Shown here in pieces: positions 8,890 through 17,709 of a DNA stretch of 64,000 nucleotides. The notes beneath the pieces were generated by a model, which did no database searches, was not told the DNA's origin, and saw only the letters and a program-made list of their open reading frames with translations. Made by a program: the position numbers and the translations under genes. Positions within the stretch are counted from its first letter, which is position 1, and each line of letters begins with the position of its first letter. The DNA comes from Erythrobacter litoralis (GTDB taxonomy: Bacteria > Pseudomonadota > Alphaproteobacteria > Sphingomonadales > Sphingomonadaceae): positions 372,001 through 436,000 of the forward strand of contig NZ_SOSI01000003.1 in the NCBI RefSeq assembly GCF_029760855.1, given 5' to 3'.

Positions 8890-9222
8890 ATGAAGTTGGA
8901 ACGCGAGCTCGAGCACGATGCGTTGCAGAGGCAGTTCGACTGTCTTGCAGGACGGTGGTGTCTGACGGGTCCGGAAGTCGAAGCCCTGCTCGGAGATCAG
9001 GACGCGAAGGCCCGCGAACACGCGAGCCGTGTCCTTGTGGAGATTGATCGCCTGATGGGAGATCTCATCGGCGGGGAGTCCATACCGGCTTGGCTACGAG
9101 ACGATCAGGGAACGGGGCTTGCCCCTCTTCGCTTCATGTCGCTGGGTCGCGAAGAACGATCTGCCATGCTTGCGGCCGCCAGATTGCGGCATTCCGAAGT
9201 CATAATGGGCGAACCAGGCTGA
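8890..9222 (+). CDS. Small protein, possibly MbcA/ParS-like antitoxin
   Basis: A 110-residue acidic/helical protein with a strong AGGAGA ribosome site. The C-terminal region (IPAWLRDDQGTGLAPLRFM) weakly recalls the MbcA/ParS toxin-binding domain, where a Trp-Leu-rich helix precedes a PL motif. The gene starts immediately beside the GTATAC-N6-GTATAC site and is followed after 34 bases by another unknown gene, so the two could be a toxin-antitoxin-like pair. This assignment is weak. What is certain is a compact gene that is probably co-regulated with the divergent nuclease. Confidence 0.6.
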   Translation: MKLERELEHDALQRQFDCLAGRWCLTGPEVEALLGDQDAKAREHASRVLVEIDRLMGDLIGGESIPAWLRDDQGTGLAPLRFMSLGREERSAMLAAARLRHSEVIMGEPG

Positions 9223-9256
9223 ATGCGCGCCTGCTTCCGGTCCGGCCGTCACGATC

Positions 9257-9793
9257 ATGATAACCCAGAAACTCTTTTTGTCGCAGCCGCGCGCTGACCC
9301 TTGCGCCATCAGCCATGCCTCCGGTGAGTTCGATAGGAGCGGCAATGAAGTTTGGTCGGCTTTCTGGAGAACCGGCGACCTCGAGAACCCGGAACTTCGC
9401 ATGCTGTCTCCCACAGCGCCGGGACTCGCACGATCGCGACTGCTCGATGAGGCGGCTCCGGCGATCGATGAGGAAATTCGCATACGCTCATCATCCGGTG
9501 CCGCTATCTGGACCTTTCACACGACCCTCGCGGATCTCGCGCAATGGTCAATGTCCTCGGGTTTCCCGCTCCGGCGCTTGCGGACGTCTGGATGGATCGA
9601 GGCCATTCGACACGAAAGCAATCTTGCAGTAGCTGAGGACGCCTTCATCCGCGTCTTTGCAGATGCGGCGGAAGCTGGTCTGTGGTCGAGCGAGACGATG
9701 AGAGAAACTCTTGACCACTGCCTGCTCATGTTGACCCAACCGCGCATCCGCTGGACACCCGATCGGAAGGACGGCCGGATCTTCCCGATTTGA
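9257..9793 (+). CDS. Hypothetical protein, 178 aa
   Basis: Second gene of a two-gene unit with the 110-residue protein. No recognised domain. It is a soluble mixed alpha/beta protein with a conserved-looking Trp-rich middle (SAFWRTGD, AIWTFHTTLADLAQW). The ribosome site is weak and the start is therefore uncertain. If the upstream protein is an antitoxin-like factor this would be the partner; no toxin signature (RES, PIN, RelE) was found. Confidence 0.5.
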   Translation: MITQKLFLSQPRADPCAISHASGEFDRSGNEVWSAFWRTGDLENPELRMLSPTAPGLARSRLLDEAAPAIDEEIRIRSSSGAAIWTFHTTLADLAQWSMSSGFPLRRLRTSGWIEAIRHESNLAVAEDAFIRVFADAAEAGLWSSETMRETLDHCLLMLTQPRIRWTPDRKDGRIFPI

Positions 9794-9850
9794 GAAGCGC
9801 TGCTTCTCCAAGCTGATCGTCCAAAGGGCATCCGATTTCGGGAGCTTTTT

Positions 9851-10741
9851 CTACGAGCAGATTTCGGGCGGATCGCAATCCTTCGTCCGCGCGTAGGCAC
9901 CGCATTGCCTAGCGAATGGACAATCCGGATTTTCAGGAAGCTCGAACCAGTGCCACGACTTGCAGGTGCCACTATCGAAGCTGAGCGGCTCTAGAGGCAC
10001 GACATCCCGCATCAGTATGCGGCCCCTTGTCATTCCACAGACCTGCGGCACCGGAGTGTCCCCGAAAGTGGTCACCAGATAGTGAAAGATCTGGCCGAGG
10101 AAGAGGTTCACCGCATCCAGATTCTCCTTCATCGTGCGAAGAATGTCGTCGTAGATGAGAGGCTTGTCGCCCTTCTTCATGCCGTAATGCGCGTAGCCGA
10201 CGAGCTCTGTCTCGTTATCGAGCCGACAGTGCCCTGTGGCACAATGCGTGAGCTCGTCGCGAAGATAACGCAGAGGAAGATACCATTCGGCTTCCCTGAT
10301 CGCATCCGTGATAGCCTGGGGTAGGCCGTCGATCTTGTCCCAGTTCGTGAAAAGGTAGCTGGTCGACGATCTGAAACCGCGGGTTTCGCGACCGAAAACG
10401 GCACGCAGAACCTGCGCAGTGCAATCTATGGACGAATAGAGTTCCGCGACGAACGCTTCGACGACCGCTGCCATCTTCCGCGAGTGGTTGGCCGGGGTGA
10501 ACCCGTGAGCATTCAATTCGTCACGATCCAGCATCAGACCTAACTTTAGCTCGTCGGAAAGTGCGAGGAAGATCTGTGCCTTTTCGAAGTGCGCAGATAC
10601 GCCTGAAAGAGCACTGCTCTCGCGAGCGGTGAAGCTGTATGTTCCCGAATGAAGATTCGCAAAGCGCTCGACTTGCCCCCAGCGCTCAGGAGCGAACATG
10701 AGCACGGCATCTGCAAGTCTTCTATCATCGCGTATGTTCAA
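9851..10741 (-). CDS. Unknown protein with HEPN-like RX4H motif and Cys-rich tail
   Basis: A 296-residue, mostly helical protein. Near residue 160 it contains LRDELTHC, in which Arg-x4-His (R-DELT-H) matches the HEPN ribonuclease active-site pattern. The last 40 residues have four to five Cys (CKSW, CPFARQC, CDPPEIC), possibly a zinc site. The longest frame starts at TTG 10741; an ATG at 10699 is an alternative. It stands alone between convergent and same-strand neighbours in the island. A HEPN RNase role in abortive infection is a hypothesis resting on one short motif. Confidence 0.58.
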   Translation of the reverse strand: MNIRDDRRLADAVLMFAPERWGQVERFANLHSGTYSFTARESSALSGVSAHFEKAQIFLALSDELKLGLMLDRDELNAHGFTPANHSRKMAAVVEAFVAELYSSIDCTAQVLRAVFGRETRGFRSSTSYLFTNWDKIDGLPQAITDAIREAEWYLPLRYLRDELTHCATGHCRLDNETELVGYAHYGMKKGDKPLIYDDILRTMKENLDAVNLFLGQIFHYLVTTFGDTPVPQVCGMTRGRILMRDVVPLEPLSFDSGTCKSWHWFELPENPDCPFARQCGAYARTKDCDPPEICS

Positions 10742-10904
10742 TGCGCCCTATCTCGCGATTCCCGTGTGCGATACGAAAGCCGCCGCTGTGCGGGCATTTC
10801 GGCTAACGGTGGCAACTGCCACAGCATGAGATTGGTGCCGCCTTGAGTAATCGCAAGGGAGAGCTGAACCTCCTGATCGGAACGCAGTTTGTTATCGAGA
10901 TGCG

Positions 10905-11858
10905 TCATGCAGTCACCCGCATGTTCTCGAAGTATGAAGCTGCATCCAGCCCCGTCTCAACTCCAAAGGCTTCGGCCGACCGGACGCCGTCGGAGAACTC
11001 CTTGCGAACGTCGTCGACGACCTCGTTGTGGTATGCGGCCAGCCACTCGAACTTCGTCCTGACCCTCCCCTCTGCGACCGCCAGTCTTTCTCGCACAAGC
11101 TCGCCGTGTTGTTCGAGGAACGAGAAATATTCGAATGCGTGATCGAATTCGGATTCGCTGGCGCAGAGGTAATCGATGAACCGGGTCCCATCGCCATCCA
11201 GCCGAAGCATCCTGTCGACGTAGGAAGCTTCTTCCTTGGATGAATGTCCTTCCTTGTGCAGCCGGGCGTCTGTCTCGAACATCTCGTAGGCCGCTTCATC
11301 GACCACGATGCGCGGCTGAACGGCTTCGCTGCTTTCGATCTCGTATGCACGCACCATCGCGGGACCGAACACGGGTCCCGTGCCATCAAGCCCCACATGT
11401 GCATCTCCTATGGTGAGGCCGGCACGTATCAGAACGCCATTTCCGACGCAGCGCACCTGAGCATGGAGGAGGTCAAGCACTTCATGGAAGAAGGCGCCGT
11501 CGCGATACTGGGTATCGAATACCCGCACACGAACGACTGCGTCGGAAACCGATTCAGCAAACGATCGGCTGTGCAGGCGAGCATCCTTCATGCGTCGCGG
11601 CTTCCTTTCGTCCGGCTTCGTGAACTCCCTCAGCATCTGCAGTATCTCCACGATGTCGTCGGCGTGCCGCGTCGCCAGCAGATCGCGGAACCCCAGGATA
11701 TCGATGAAGCTCACGATACACGATTCGTAGCCTTCGCCCGGTTTGCGCGCAGCAACCTCGGCAGCGCGCCTTTCCCGATCCTTCTTCTTCCGCGCGGCGT
11801 TACGCTCCACCGACTTCATGATTTCGGCGGCGGTGCGAGGGGTCTTCTTCTCGACCAT
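10905..11858 (-). CDS. Class III nucleotidyl cyclase, Pycsar PycC-like
   Basis: A 317-residue protein with AAGGAG before its ATG. A basic N-terminal helix precedes a single cyclase domain: IVSFIDILGF (about 48-57, first metal Asp), ESVSDAVVRV (about 102-111, second metal Asp), RAGLTIGDAHVG (about 144-155) and FGPAMVRAYEIES (about 160-172). Stand-alone cyclases with this FIDILGF pattern include the cCMP/cUMP synthases of the Pycsar anti-phage system. The gene diverges from a membrane-associated DUF2235 hydrolase across an 80-bp gap. I infer that it makes a nucleotide signal on infection. The base specificity cannot be told from sequence by eye. Confidence 0.76.
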   Translation of the reverse strand: MVEKKTPRTAAEIMKSVERNAARKKKDRERRAAEVAARKPGEGYESCIVSFIDILGFRDLLATRHADDIVEILQMLREFTKPDERKPRRMKDARLHSRSFAESVSDAVVRVRVFDTQYRDGAFFHEVLDLLHAQVRCVGNGVLIRAGLTIGDAHVGLDGTGPVFGPAMVRAYEIESSEAVQPRIVVDEAAYEMFETDARLHKEGHSSKEEASYVDRMLRLDGDGTRFIDYLCASESEFDHAFEYFSFLEQHGELVRERLAVAEGRVRTKFEWLAAYHNEVVDDVRKEFSDGVRSAEAFGVETGLDAASYFENMRVTA

Positions 11859-11938
11859 CGTGTTTCTCCTTGACTGAACGGCAGGGGATTTTTCGTCGCC
11901 AGCTTGTTCCTCTTTTGATCTGCATGTATCGAGCTCAA

Positions 11939-13384
11939 ATGAGCAAGAACATTTTAATCTTTTCGGACGGAACCGGGCAGTTCGGTGGTCTCAAGCCCGA
12001 CCAGCGCCTCTCTAACATCTATAAGCTTTACAGGGCTTCCCGCCCTGGCGCGGACTCGGAGATCAATCCATCCAATCAGGTGGCTTTCTACGATGCGGGC
12101 CTTGGCACAGGGGAGAGTGGTGCAAACTGGGCGCAGAAGATCTCGCGGATTTTCGGAGCGGCGTTCGGAACCGGGATCAGCGACAACATCGCGGATTGTT
12201 ACGAGGCGATAATCAAGGCCTACGAGCCAGGCGATCGCGTCTACCTTTTCGGGTTCAGTCGAGGTGCTTATACCGCGCGCTGCGTGGCAAACGTCATGAA
12301 CCTGTGCGGCGTGCCGTCACGCATGCCGGACGGGTCACCTGTTCCGCGAGGTGGACGCGCGGTTCGAGAACTCGCCGAAGAGGCCGTTTTCGAGATCTAC
12401 GAGCACGGTTCAGGCCATCCACGCGAGAAATACGAGGCGGAGCGGGAGGAGAAGGCCAGACGCTTCCGGGCCCGGCACGACTGCTGTGGAGAGGGACTGG
12501 ACGGCGAGGAGCAGGGCAACGTCGCTCCATACTTCGTTGGTGTATTCGACACGGTTGCCTCGCTCGGAGCCGGGCGTGCGCTGAGCATCATTGTCGTCGG
12601 CCTGCTGACCTTTGTGCTGCTCGTCGCTCTGGCCGCATTCATATGGAAATCGGCACTGCTGACCGCTGCCTTTGCGATCCCCGTGCTCTGGATCGGTTAC
12701 AAGCTGCTGATGACGCGGCTGCGCCAGCGAAAGGTCATCAAGGACTGGCCGAAGCAAGGGGACAAGCAGGTCCATTATGCGGTCTGGCGAATGAAGAACT
12801 ACGACCGTTTCCTCGATACCAACGTAAGCTATGCACGCCATGCTCGCGCCATCGACGAGAACCGCAAGCATTTCCCTGTCGCAGGCTGGGCCTACTCACA
12901 TGATGTGCAGCGTATGGATGGCCTCGATCCTCCCTGGCTGCGTCAGGTCTGGTTTGCCGGCAACCACTCGGACATCGGCGGAAGCCATCCGGAGGAAGAG
13001 TCGCGCCTGTCCGACATCGCTCTTGAATGGATGGTCGAGCAACTTGATGAACTCGAGCATCCGATACTGCTTGATCGTCATCGATTGAGGCTGTGGCCGG
13101 ATCCTGCCGGAATGCAGCACGACGCAAGGAAGGCACTTGCCGAAGCAGGCTGGCAGCAGTGGTTGCCGGCGAACCTCAGGATCACCTGGCCGGAAGGTTT
13201 GAGGTCGGTTCATCCGGAAGCTGATCTCCACCCGAGCGTGGTCGAACGGCTGGCCAGTCATCCGGTCGTGCAGCATGACGAATCGCGAAGCTACCGCCCC
13301 GTGCAGCTTCGCGAGCATCACTTGGCGAGAGGGTATTTTCCGGAGAACGAAGGTCGGAACGAGCAAGGTGAGCCCGAGGCGTGA
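11939..13384 (+). CDS. DUF2235 alpha/beta hydrolase with transmembrane segments
   Basis: The ATG at 11939 (481 aa) puts the family signature at the N-terminus: ILIFSDGTGQ (about 5-14), the nucleophile elbow GFSRGAYTAR (Ser about 107), and WFAGNHSDIGGSH with the expected Asp and His near 350. Two hydrophobic segments (about 220-262) should anchor it in the inner membrane. DUF2235 overlaps the Tle1-type phospholipases of type VI secretion, but here no secretion genes are present. It diverges from a Pycsar-like cyclase, so it may be a membrane-damaging effector. No cyclic-nucleotide-binding domain is evident, which is the main gap in that idea. Confidence 0.82.
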   Translation: MSKNILIFSDGTGQFGGLKPDQRLSNIYKLYRASRPGADSEINPSNQVAFYDAGLGTGESGANWAQKISRIFGAAFGTGISDNIADCYEAIIKAYEPGDRVYLFGFSRGAYTARCVANVMNLCGVPSRMPDGSPVPRGGRAVRELAEEAVFEIYEHGSGHPREKYEAEREEKARRFRARHDCCGEGLDGEEQGNVAPYFVGVFDTVASLGAGRALSIIVVGLLTFVLLVALAAFIWKSALLTAAFAIPVLWIGYKLLMTRLRQRKVIKDWPKQGDKQVHYAVWRMKNYDRFLDTNVSYARHARAIDENRKHFPVAGWAYSHDVQRMDGLDPPWLRQVWFAGNHSDIGGSHPEEESRLSDIALEWMVEQLDELEHPILLDRHRLRLWPDPAGMQHDARKALAEAGWQQWLPANLRITWPEGLRSVHPEADLHPSVVERLASHPVVQHDESRSYRPVQLREHHLARGYFPENEGRNEQGEPEA

Positions 13385-13424
13385 TTGCCGGCGAATGCGC
13401 ATCCCGACAGGATGGTCCCGGCAT

Positions 13425-13970
13425 CTAGCGTCTTGCCGGGTCGAACTTTTCGCGCAAGGGCATGGGGTCGCTCAGCAGGGCCTTGAGACGTCGTTTGAGT
13501 TCTTCGTTCTCTCGCCGCAGCCGCGCGCTTACGGCACATTTGCAGTTTTCCTTGGAAGACGACGCCTTCTGGCCCGATGCGTTCTTTCTTATCGCATGAT
13601 CGATGAACCGGTTTTCGGTTATGCCAGCGTCGGGATGCAGTTCCACGAACCTGCGCTGCTCATCGGCCAGTGACTTGCGATAGACTTCGTGCACTGGCGC
13701 GCTGTCGAAAAGGTTTGGAGAGCAACCGGCCAGTCTCGAGACCGCACGTGCTGAAGGAAAAACTCCTTCTGCTACCATTCGAGCAATTGCCTGCGTGACC
13801 CGTGCCAGCGTTTCCGCTCTGACGTGGTCGAGATACTCCTCCTGCGAATGGCGCGATTGGGCGACGGTCGGGCCGAAACGTCCGTTGGGCATACCGAGTT
13901 CGACCGCCCTTTCTCTTCCAGACGCGAAAACCTTGCCATGCGAAGGGCGCCTGTTCCTGTTTGCGCTCAT
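13425..13970 (-). CDS. TnpC-like accessory protein of a recombinase trio
   Basis: A 181-residue, strongly basic protein. It has a helix-turn-helix-like centre (GVFPSARAVSRLAGCSPNLF) and a C-terminal leucine-rich coiled coil (LRRENEELKRRLKALLS). This is the usual layout of the third protein in Tn554-type (TnpA/TnpB/TnpC) operons. Its start overlaps the stop of the 741-aa recombinase by 4 bases (ATGA). Likely a DNA-binding factor helping orient or regulate recombination. Confidence 0.68.
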   Translation of the reverse strand: MSANRNRRPSHGKVFASGRERAVELGMPNGRFGPTVAQSRHSQEEYLDHVRAETLARVTQAIARMVAEGVFPSARAVSRLAGCSPNLFDSAPVHEVYRKSLADEQRRFVELHPDAGITENRFIDHAIRKNASGQKASSSKENCKCAVSARLRRENEELKRRLKALLSDPMPLREKFDPARR

Positions 13971-16192
13971 GATGCACCCGCCGTGCCGTCCCTGCGGAGG
14001 TCGATTTCGGCCTGCATGACCGCAGCAAGCTGCACGCTGTATCGATAATCCTTCGTATGCTTTTCGCAGGCGTGTCCGAGGCTTTTCTGAGCGACGAACT
14101 CACTCTCGCCATCGAGTGCCGCTTCTTCGCTCAAACAATAACGCAGATCATGCACACTCAGCCTTTTCCACCCAGCCTGCAGCAGGTCGAGGCAGTGTGA
14201 CACTGTGACTTGGTCGAGCACTCGCCCGTTCCAGCTAAAGGCATACTGATCAGACGGAATCTTCCACTCAAAACTCTTGAGCGGCTTCATGACCGGGAAT
14301 TTATCGAACCCTGCCGCGCGCATGTGCAACTCGCAGATGCTCACCATCTCATCCAAGCTTGCCTCGGAAATATTTATCTCCATCGGCTTTATGGATCGCG
14401 GATTGCCCCCTTTGGTCCACTTCGGGAGGACGTCTTGTGAATGACGCGGTGTGGCGGCGCCCTTGTCATTCCTCTTGAAACGCTTCGGTCGCAACTGCGC
14501 GATGCTTTCAAATCTCGCTCTCGACTGCTCGGATATCTCGCATGCGAGGGCAGCGAGCCTGACGGCTGCCTCGATCTCTTCCACCTGCACGAAAATAGTC
14601 CCACGTGCTTTCGCTGCGATCGCAAGTTGGGCCTTCCAGCGTTCGAAAACGCAAAGGCCGCGATGAGTGGGACGACCGCCGGGAAGGTTGAAGCGTCTCA
14701 TCGCTTCATGTCTGGCAGCCTGGACCTCGGCAGAGGCACGTGCGACTTTCGCATGGACACGCGCCTTGGCAATAGTGATCGTCCAAGTCTCGTTTTCGGG
14801 ATGTGACCCGAAAGGTTCGGTCCCGACATGTTCTACGATGTAGTGTTCCGTGATCGGCGCATCAGGGGCGAAGCGGCGAGGCTTCTTGCCGAACTGCTTC
14901 ATGGCGAGCTCTGTCGGCCAGATTCGGAAGAGCTCGACTTGTCGGCTGATAGTTGGAACGCCGTGATCGTCCAGGGTGGGCACGACCACATTGCAGTCCA
15001 CAATGCGCCCGGTTTCCAGCGCGTCAGCGACACGCGATCTGATCGCATCGCCTATCAGTCTCATGACTGACGATCTCGCCTTCATTGAACGAAAACGCAT
15101 GTTGAGGGTATCGTTCTGAGGGTTGGTGACCTTCTTTCGGGCATCCCAACCTTGGGCTTGCGTCCTTTTTCTGAGTTCGCTGTAGATCCCCGTGGCCGTC
15201 CCGAGATTGATCTCGCGAGGCACTATCAAATCAAGTTCTCCCCGAATTGGATCGAAGTTCTTACGACTCAAGAAATCATGTATCGCGGGAATGTCCCTCT
15301 TGAGGGAAGCAATCGTATCCGCCCTCGTTCGGTCACTGTCGAAGCTTCCGCCGTGAACCGGGCGCTGAACGTAGATTTCGCAGAGCTTCGACAATTGGTC
15401 TTGATCGTCGGTGAGCTCGTCGGAGTAGATAGTCGCGAGGATATCCAGCCTCCGCAGAGCGCGAATGAACCGGTTGATCCAGCAGGCTTTCTTGCCGCGG
15501 GCAGCGAGCACGATCATTCCGACTACGGCGAGATCTCGGAAGGTGCGGAGGGAGGAGGCGCTATCGCACCAGTTTGGCTCGACGTCATCAAACCTATGCC
15601 CTCTCACCGGGTCGGCGCACGTGTTCTTGAGCATCCGATGGTCGAATGGCAGATTGATCAGGAGCTCTTCGAAGGTGGCTCTACCGCGGCGTGGCTCGGT
15701 ATCAAGCAGGCCAGGCAGGACGCCTCTTGCCGATGCCATGTCCCTCTTGAATGAGCGCCATTTTCCGTCTGCCACATCGATGAGCTGCTCGACCTCACGC
15801 ATCTTGGGTTCGCCGAATGGCGCCAGGAGCTCGTGGATTCCGACGAGAACCTTAGGATGATATCTGTCGATGCCGAGGAATCTCGAGAGATCCCTGTGTT
15901 GCTTCAACGCTGCGTAGTCAGCGAAGCTATCTCGTTGACTGCAAACCGCGTCGTAGACTGATGACCTTGTCTCTTCTGGATTTGCAGCCTTCGCGATGGC
16001 GCCCAGCAAGGCAGGAAGGGTTTCCTTCGGAACGACGCCGTCGTTGATGAACCCTTTGAAACCGGACGACGACACCTGGCAGGATAGCGCAATGGCATCG
16101 ATGGCCTCATCATCTGCTGGATGCGCTGAGTTCGGCATAAGTGAAGGTTGCATTGCACCTGAGTTCGAGCTGGGGGATCTGACATCGCTCAC
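13967..16192 (-). CDS. Large tyrosine recombinase, Tn554 TnpB-like
   Basis: A 741-residue protein. Near the C-terminus it shows tyrosine-recombinase boxes: VHDLRYCLSEE (H-x-x-R box, about residue 678), AQKSLGHACEKHT (LGH box) and a KDYRYS Tyr region about 10 residues later. The first 500 residues are unique and poorly conserved by eye. It overlaps both partner genes by 4 bases. Compared with Tn554 TnpB (about 630 aa) it is somewhat larger. Expected to catalyse integration and excision of the island or of a smaller element. Whether it moves the whole island is inference. Confidence 0.72.
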   Translation of the reverse strand: MSDVRSPSSNSGAMQPSLMPNSAHPADDEAIDAIALSCQVSSSGFKGFINDGVVPKETLPALLGAIAKAANPEETRSSVYDAVCSQRDSFADYAALKQHRDLSRFLGIDRYHPKVLVGIHELLAPFGEPKMREVEQLIDVADGKWRSFKRDMASARGVLPGLLDTEPRRGRATFEELLINLPFDHRMLKNTCADPVRGHRFDDVEPNWCDSASSLRTFRDLAVVGMIVLAARGKKACWINRFIRALRRLDILATIYSDELTDDQDQLSKLCEIYVQRPVHGGSFDSDRTRADTIASLKRDIPAIHDFLSRKNFDPIRGELDLIVPREINLGTATGIYSELRKRTQAQGWDARKKVTNPQNDTLNMRFRSMKARSSVMRLIGDAIRSRVADALETGRIVDCNVVVPTLDDHGVPTISRQVELFRIWPTELAMKQFGKKPRRFAPDAPITEHYIVEHVGTEPFGSHPENETWTITIAKARVHAKVARASAEVQAARHEAMRRFNLPGGRPTHRGLCVFERWKAQLAIAAKARGTIFVQVEEIEAAVRLAALACEISEQSRARFESIAQLRPKRFKRNDKGAATPRHSQDVLPKWTKGGNPRSIKPMEINISEASLDEMVSICELHMRAAGFDKFPVMKPLKSFEWKIPSDQYAFSWNGRVLDQVTVSHCLDLLQAGWKRLSVHDLRYCLSEEAALDGESEFVAQKSLGHACEKHTKDYRYSVQLAAVMQAEIDLRRDGTAGAS

Positions 16193-17538
16193 AATGACGC
16201 CGCTCTCTGCTGCGCGACGGAGGCCTGCCCATTGTGATGGACAAGACCGTCGAAGATGGTCTGATCATCGATGGCTGCAGTTCGTCGATCGGATCGCTCG
16301 CGCAGGCCCTTCTTGGCGAATTCCGCTACGATCTCGCCGAGATATCTCGCGAACGCCTTCTTCGAGTAGATATGGTGGTCCCGACTGATCGCGTTGATTT
16401 CCTCGGCGAGACGAATCCTGCTTCGGTCGTCGAAACCACGCTTCTCGAAAACGTGAAATGCTCGCTCCACTGCGCACTGAATGCTCGCTGCTCGAAGGCG
16501 ATGCAAGGTTGCGATCGAGGAAATCAGACCGCACCTTGACCGGATGCGCACGGCGTGTCGCTCCATTGTCGGCCTGACATAATCATTTATGAAAGTATGC
16601 GAGGAGAACGGACATTGTCCTGCAGACGGAAACAGGAATATCTCGTTCAGACTGTCGGCCAGACCGCCGCTTGCCATGGCTTGCAGCTCGCAGAAATTGG
16701 GCCGTCGGGGATCGGCATCGAAGTTTTCGATCAACGACCGCCGAGTTGCTGGTGAAAGCCTTAATCTCCCGCGCCGCTCGCCTTTCGAGCCTTTCAGGGG
16801 GCATTCGATGATGTCGCCGAACCTGCTCCCAAGCCACCAGTCCAGAGCGGTTGTCGGAGCAGCGTCGGCGAACCTCGCTCCCGCGTCTCCGATGACGTTG
16901 AGGAGGGCAAAGGCAGAAGCGCACCAATCGTCAGCCCTCGCGGCAGAGATCATCAAGGCTTTGAGTTCGCGAGGATCCTCGATCCTGATGGCGTAACTCG
17001 GCAGGTTGGCCATCACATACTGCATGCCCGAGTATTTCACGCGTTCTGCGGCATCATTTCCGTAGATCGCGATCTTTCTGGCGTTCTTCTCGGTCGTGCT
17101 CCATTCGCGGAAGTCATCGACGTGGGTCGGGAGAACCTTCGAGCGAAGTCCTTGGTCCGCCAGATCGCGATACACCCGGTGTAGGGACGAAAGATGCATT
17201 GAGAGCCGACCGAAGTTTCTGCCGGAACCCGGATTGACCCAATCGGCAAAATCCTCCCTGTCACTGGGCAGAACCTCGAAGCCCTGATTCTCGAGAAAGG
17301 CCGTGATGCGCTCTCGACCGGAGGCGAAATCTTCGGCGATGAGAGCGTCAGGCTTATCGTCTGACGGGAGTTTGAAATTGAGAAACTGCTGAAGGAACGT
17401 GATATTGGACTGCTCGCAGGCCCTCGATAGCCTCGACAGCGATTTGTTCACGGCTCGAGTGAGCTGCTGATCGATCTGATCGTCCAGCGAGACAAACCAG
17501 CGATGGTCGAAGCGGAATATGTTGAATCTGTCACCCAT
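16189..17538 (-). CDS. Tyrosine recombinase-like protein, Tn554 TnpA-like
   Basis: First gene of the recombinase trio, 449 residues. A core box II (TLHRLRAAS, near 355) and a preceding SAM-like helical region suggest a tyrosine recombinase; the terminal Tyr is not obvious, so it could be a diverged, structural partner. Its stop overlaps the start of the next gene by 4 bases. A 33-bp region bounded by a 7-bp inverted repeat (17543-17575) sits immediately upstream of the start codon, possibly an autoregulatory or core site. Confidence 0.66.
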   Translation of the reverse strand: MGDRFNIFRFDHRWFVSLDDQIDQQLTRAVNKSLSRLSRACEQSNITFLQQFLNFKLPSDDKPDALIAEDFASGRERITAFLENQGFEVLPSDREDFADWVNPGSGRNFGRLSMHLSSLHRVYRDLADQGLRSKVLPTHVDDFREWSTTEKNARKIAIYGNDAAERVKYSGMQYVMANLPSYAIRIEDPRELKALMISAARADDWCASAFALLNVIGDAGARFADAAPTTALDWWLGSRFGDIIECPLKGSKGERRGRLRLSPATRRSLIENFDADPRRPNFCELQAMASGGLADSLNEIFLFPSAGQCPFSSHTFINDYVRPTMERHAVRIRSRCGLISSIATLHRLRAASIQCAVERAFHVFEKRGFDDRSRIRLAEEINAISRDHHIYSKKAFARYLGEIVAEFAKKGLRERSDRRTAAIDDQTIFDGLVHHNGQASVAQQRAASL

Positions 17539-17542
17539 GAAA

Positions 17543-17575
17543 CGCTTGTGGTAGAGATATAGATATCTACAAGCG
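17543..17575. repeat. Inverted repeat upstream of recombinase operon
   Basis: CGCTTGT and ACAAGCG form the ends of a 33-bp imperfect palindrome with an A/T-rich centre (GATATAGATATC), only 5 bp upstream of the recombinase start codon. Farther upstream the 9-mer AGTGACACT is directly repeated at 17629-17637 and 17672-17680. Such arrangements fit an operator or the core and arm sites of a tyrosine recombinase. No functional proof. Confidence 0.45.
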
Positions 17576-17709
17576 TGCTGAGGCCTAGATTGTTCCAGCG
17601 GTCATTTTTTTGCGAATCGGGAAGAGCCAGTGACACTCGACCTACATAATCACTATCATTTCAGTGGGTTGAGTGACACTGCATTTCTCTGAGGTTTCTT
17701 GGCTTCTTA

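Noticed and set aside
11870..11938. Longer start for the DUF2235 hydrolase gene
   Set aside because: It would put 23 extra residues before the conserved ILIFSDGTG strand and use most of the divergent promoter region.
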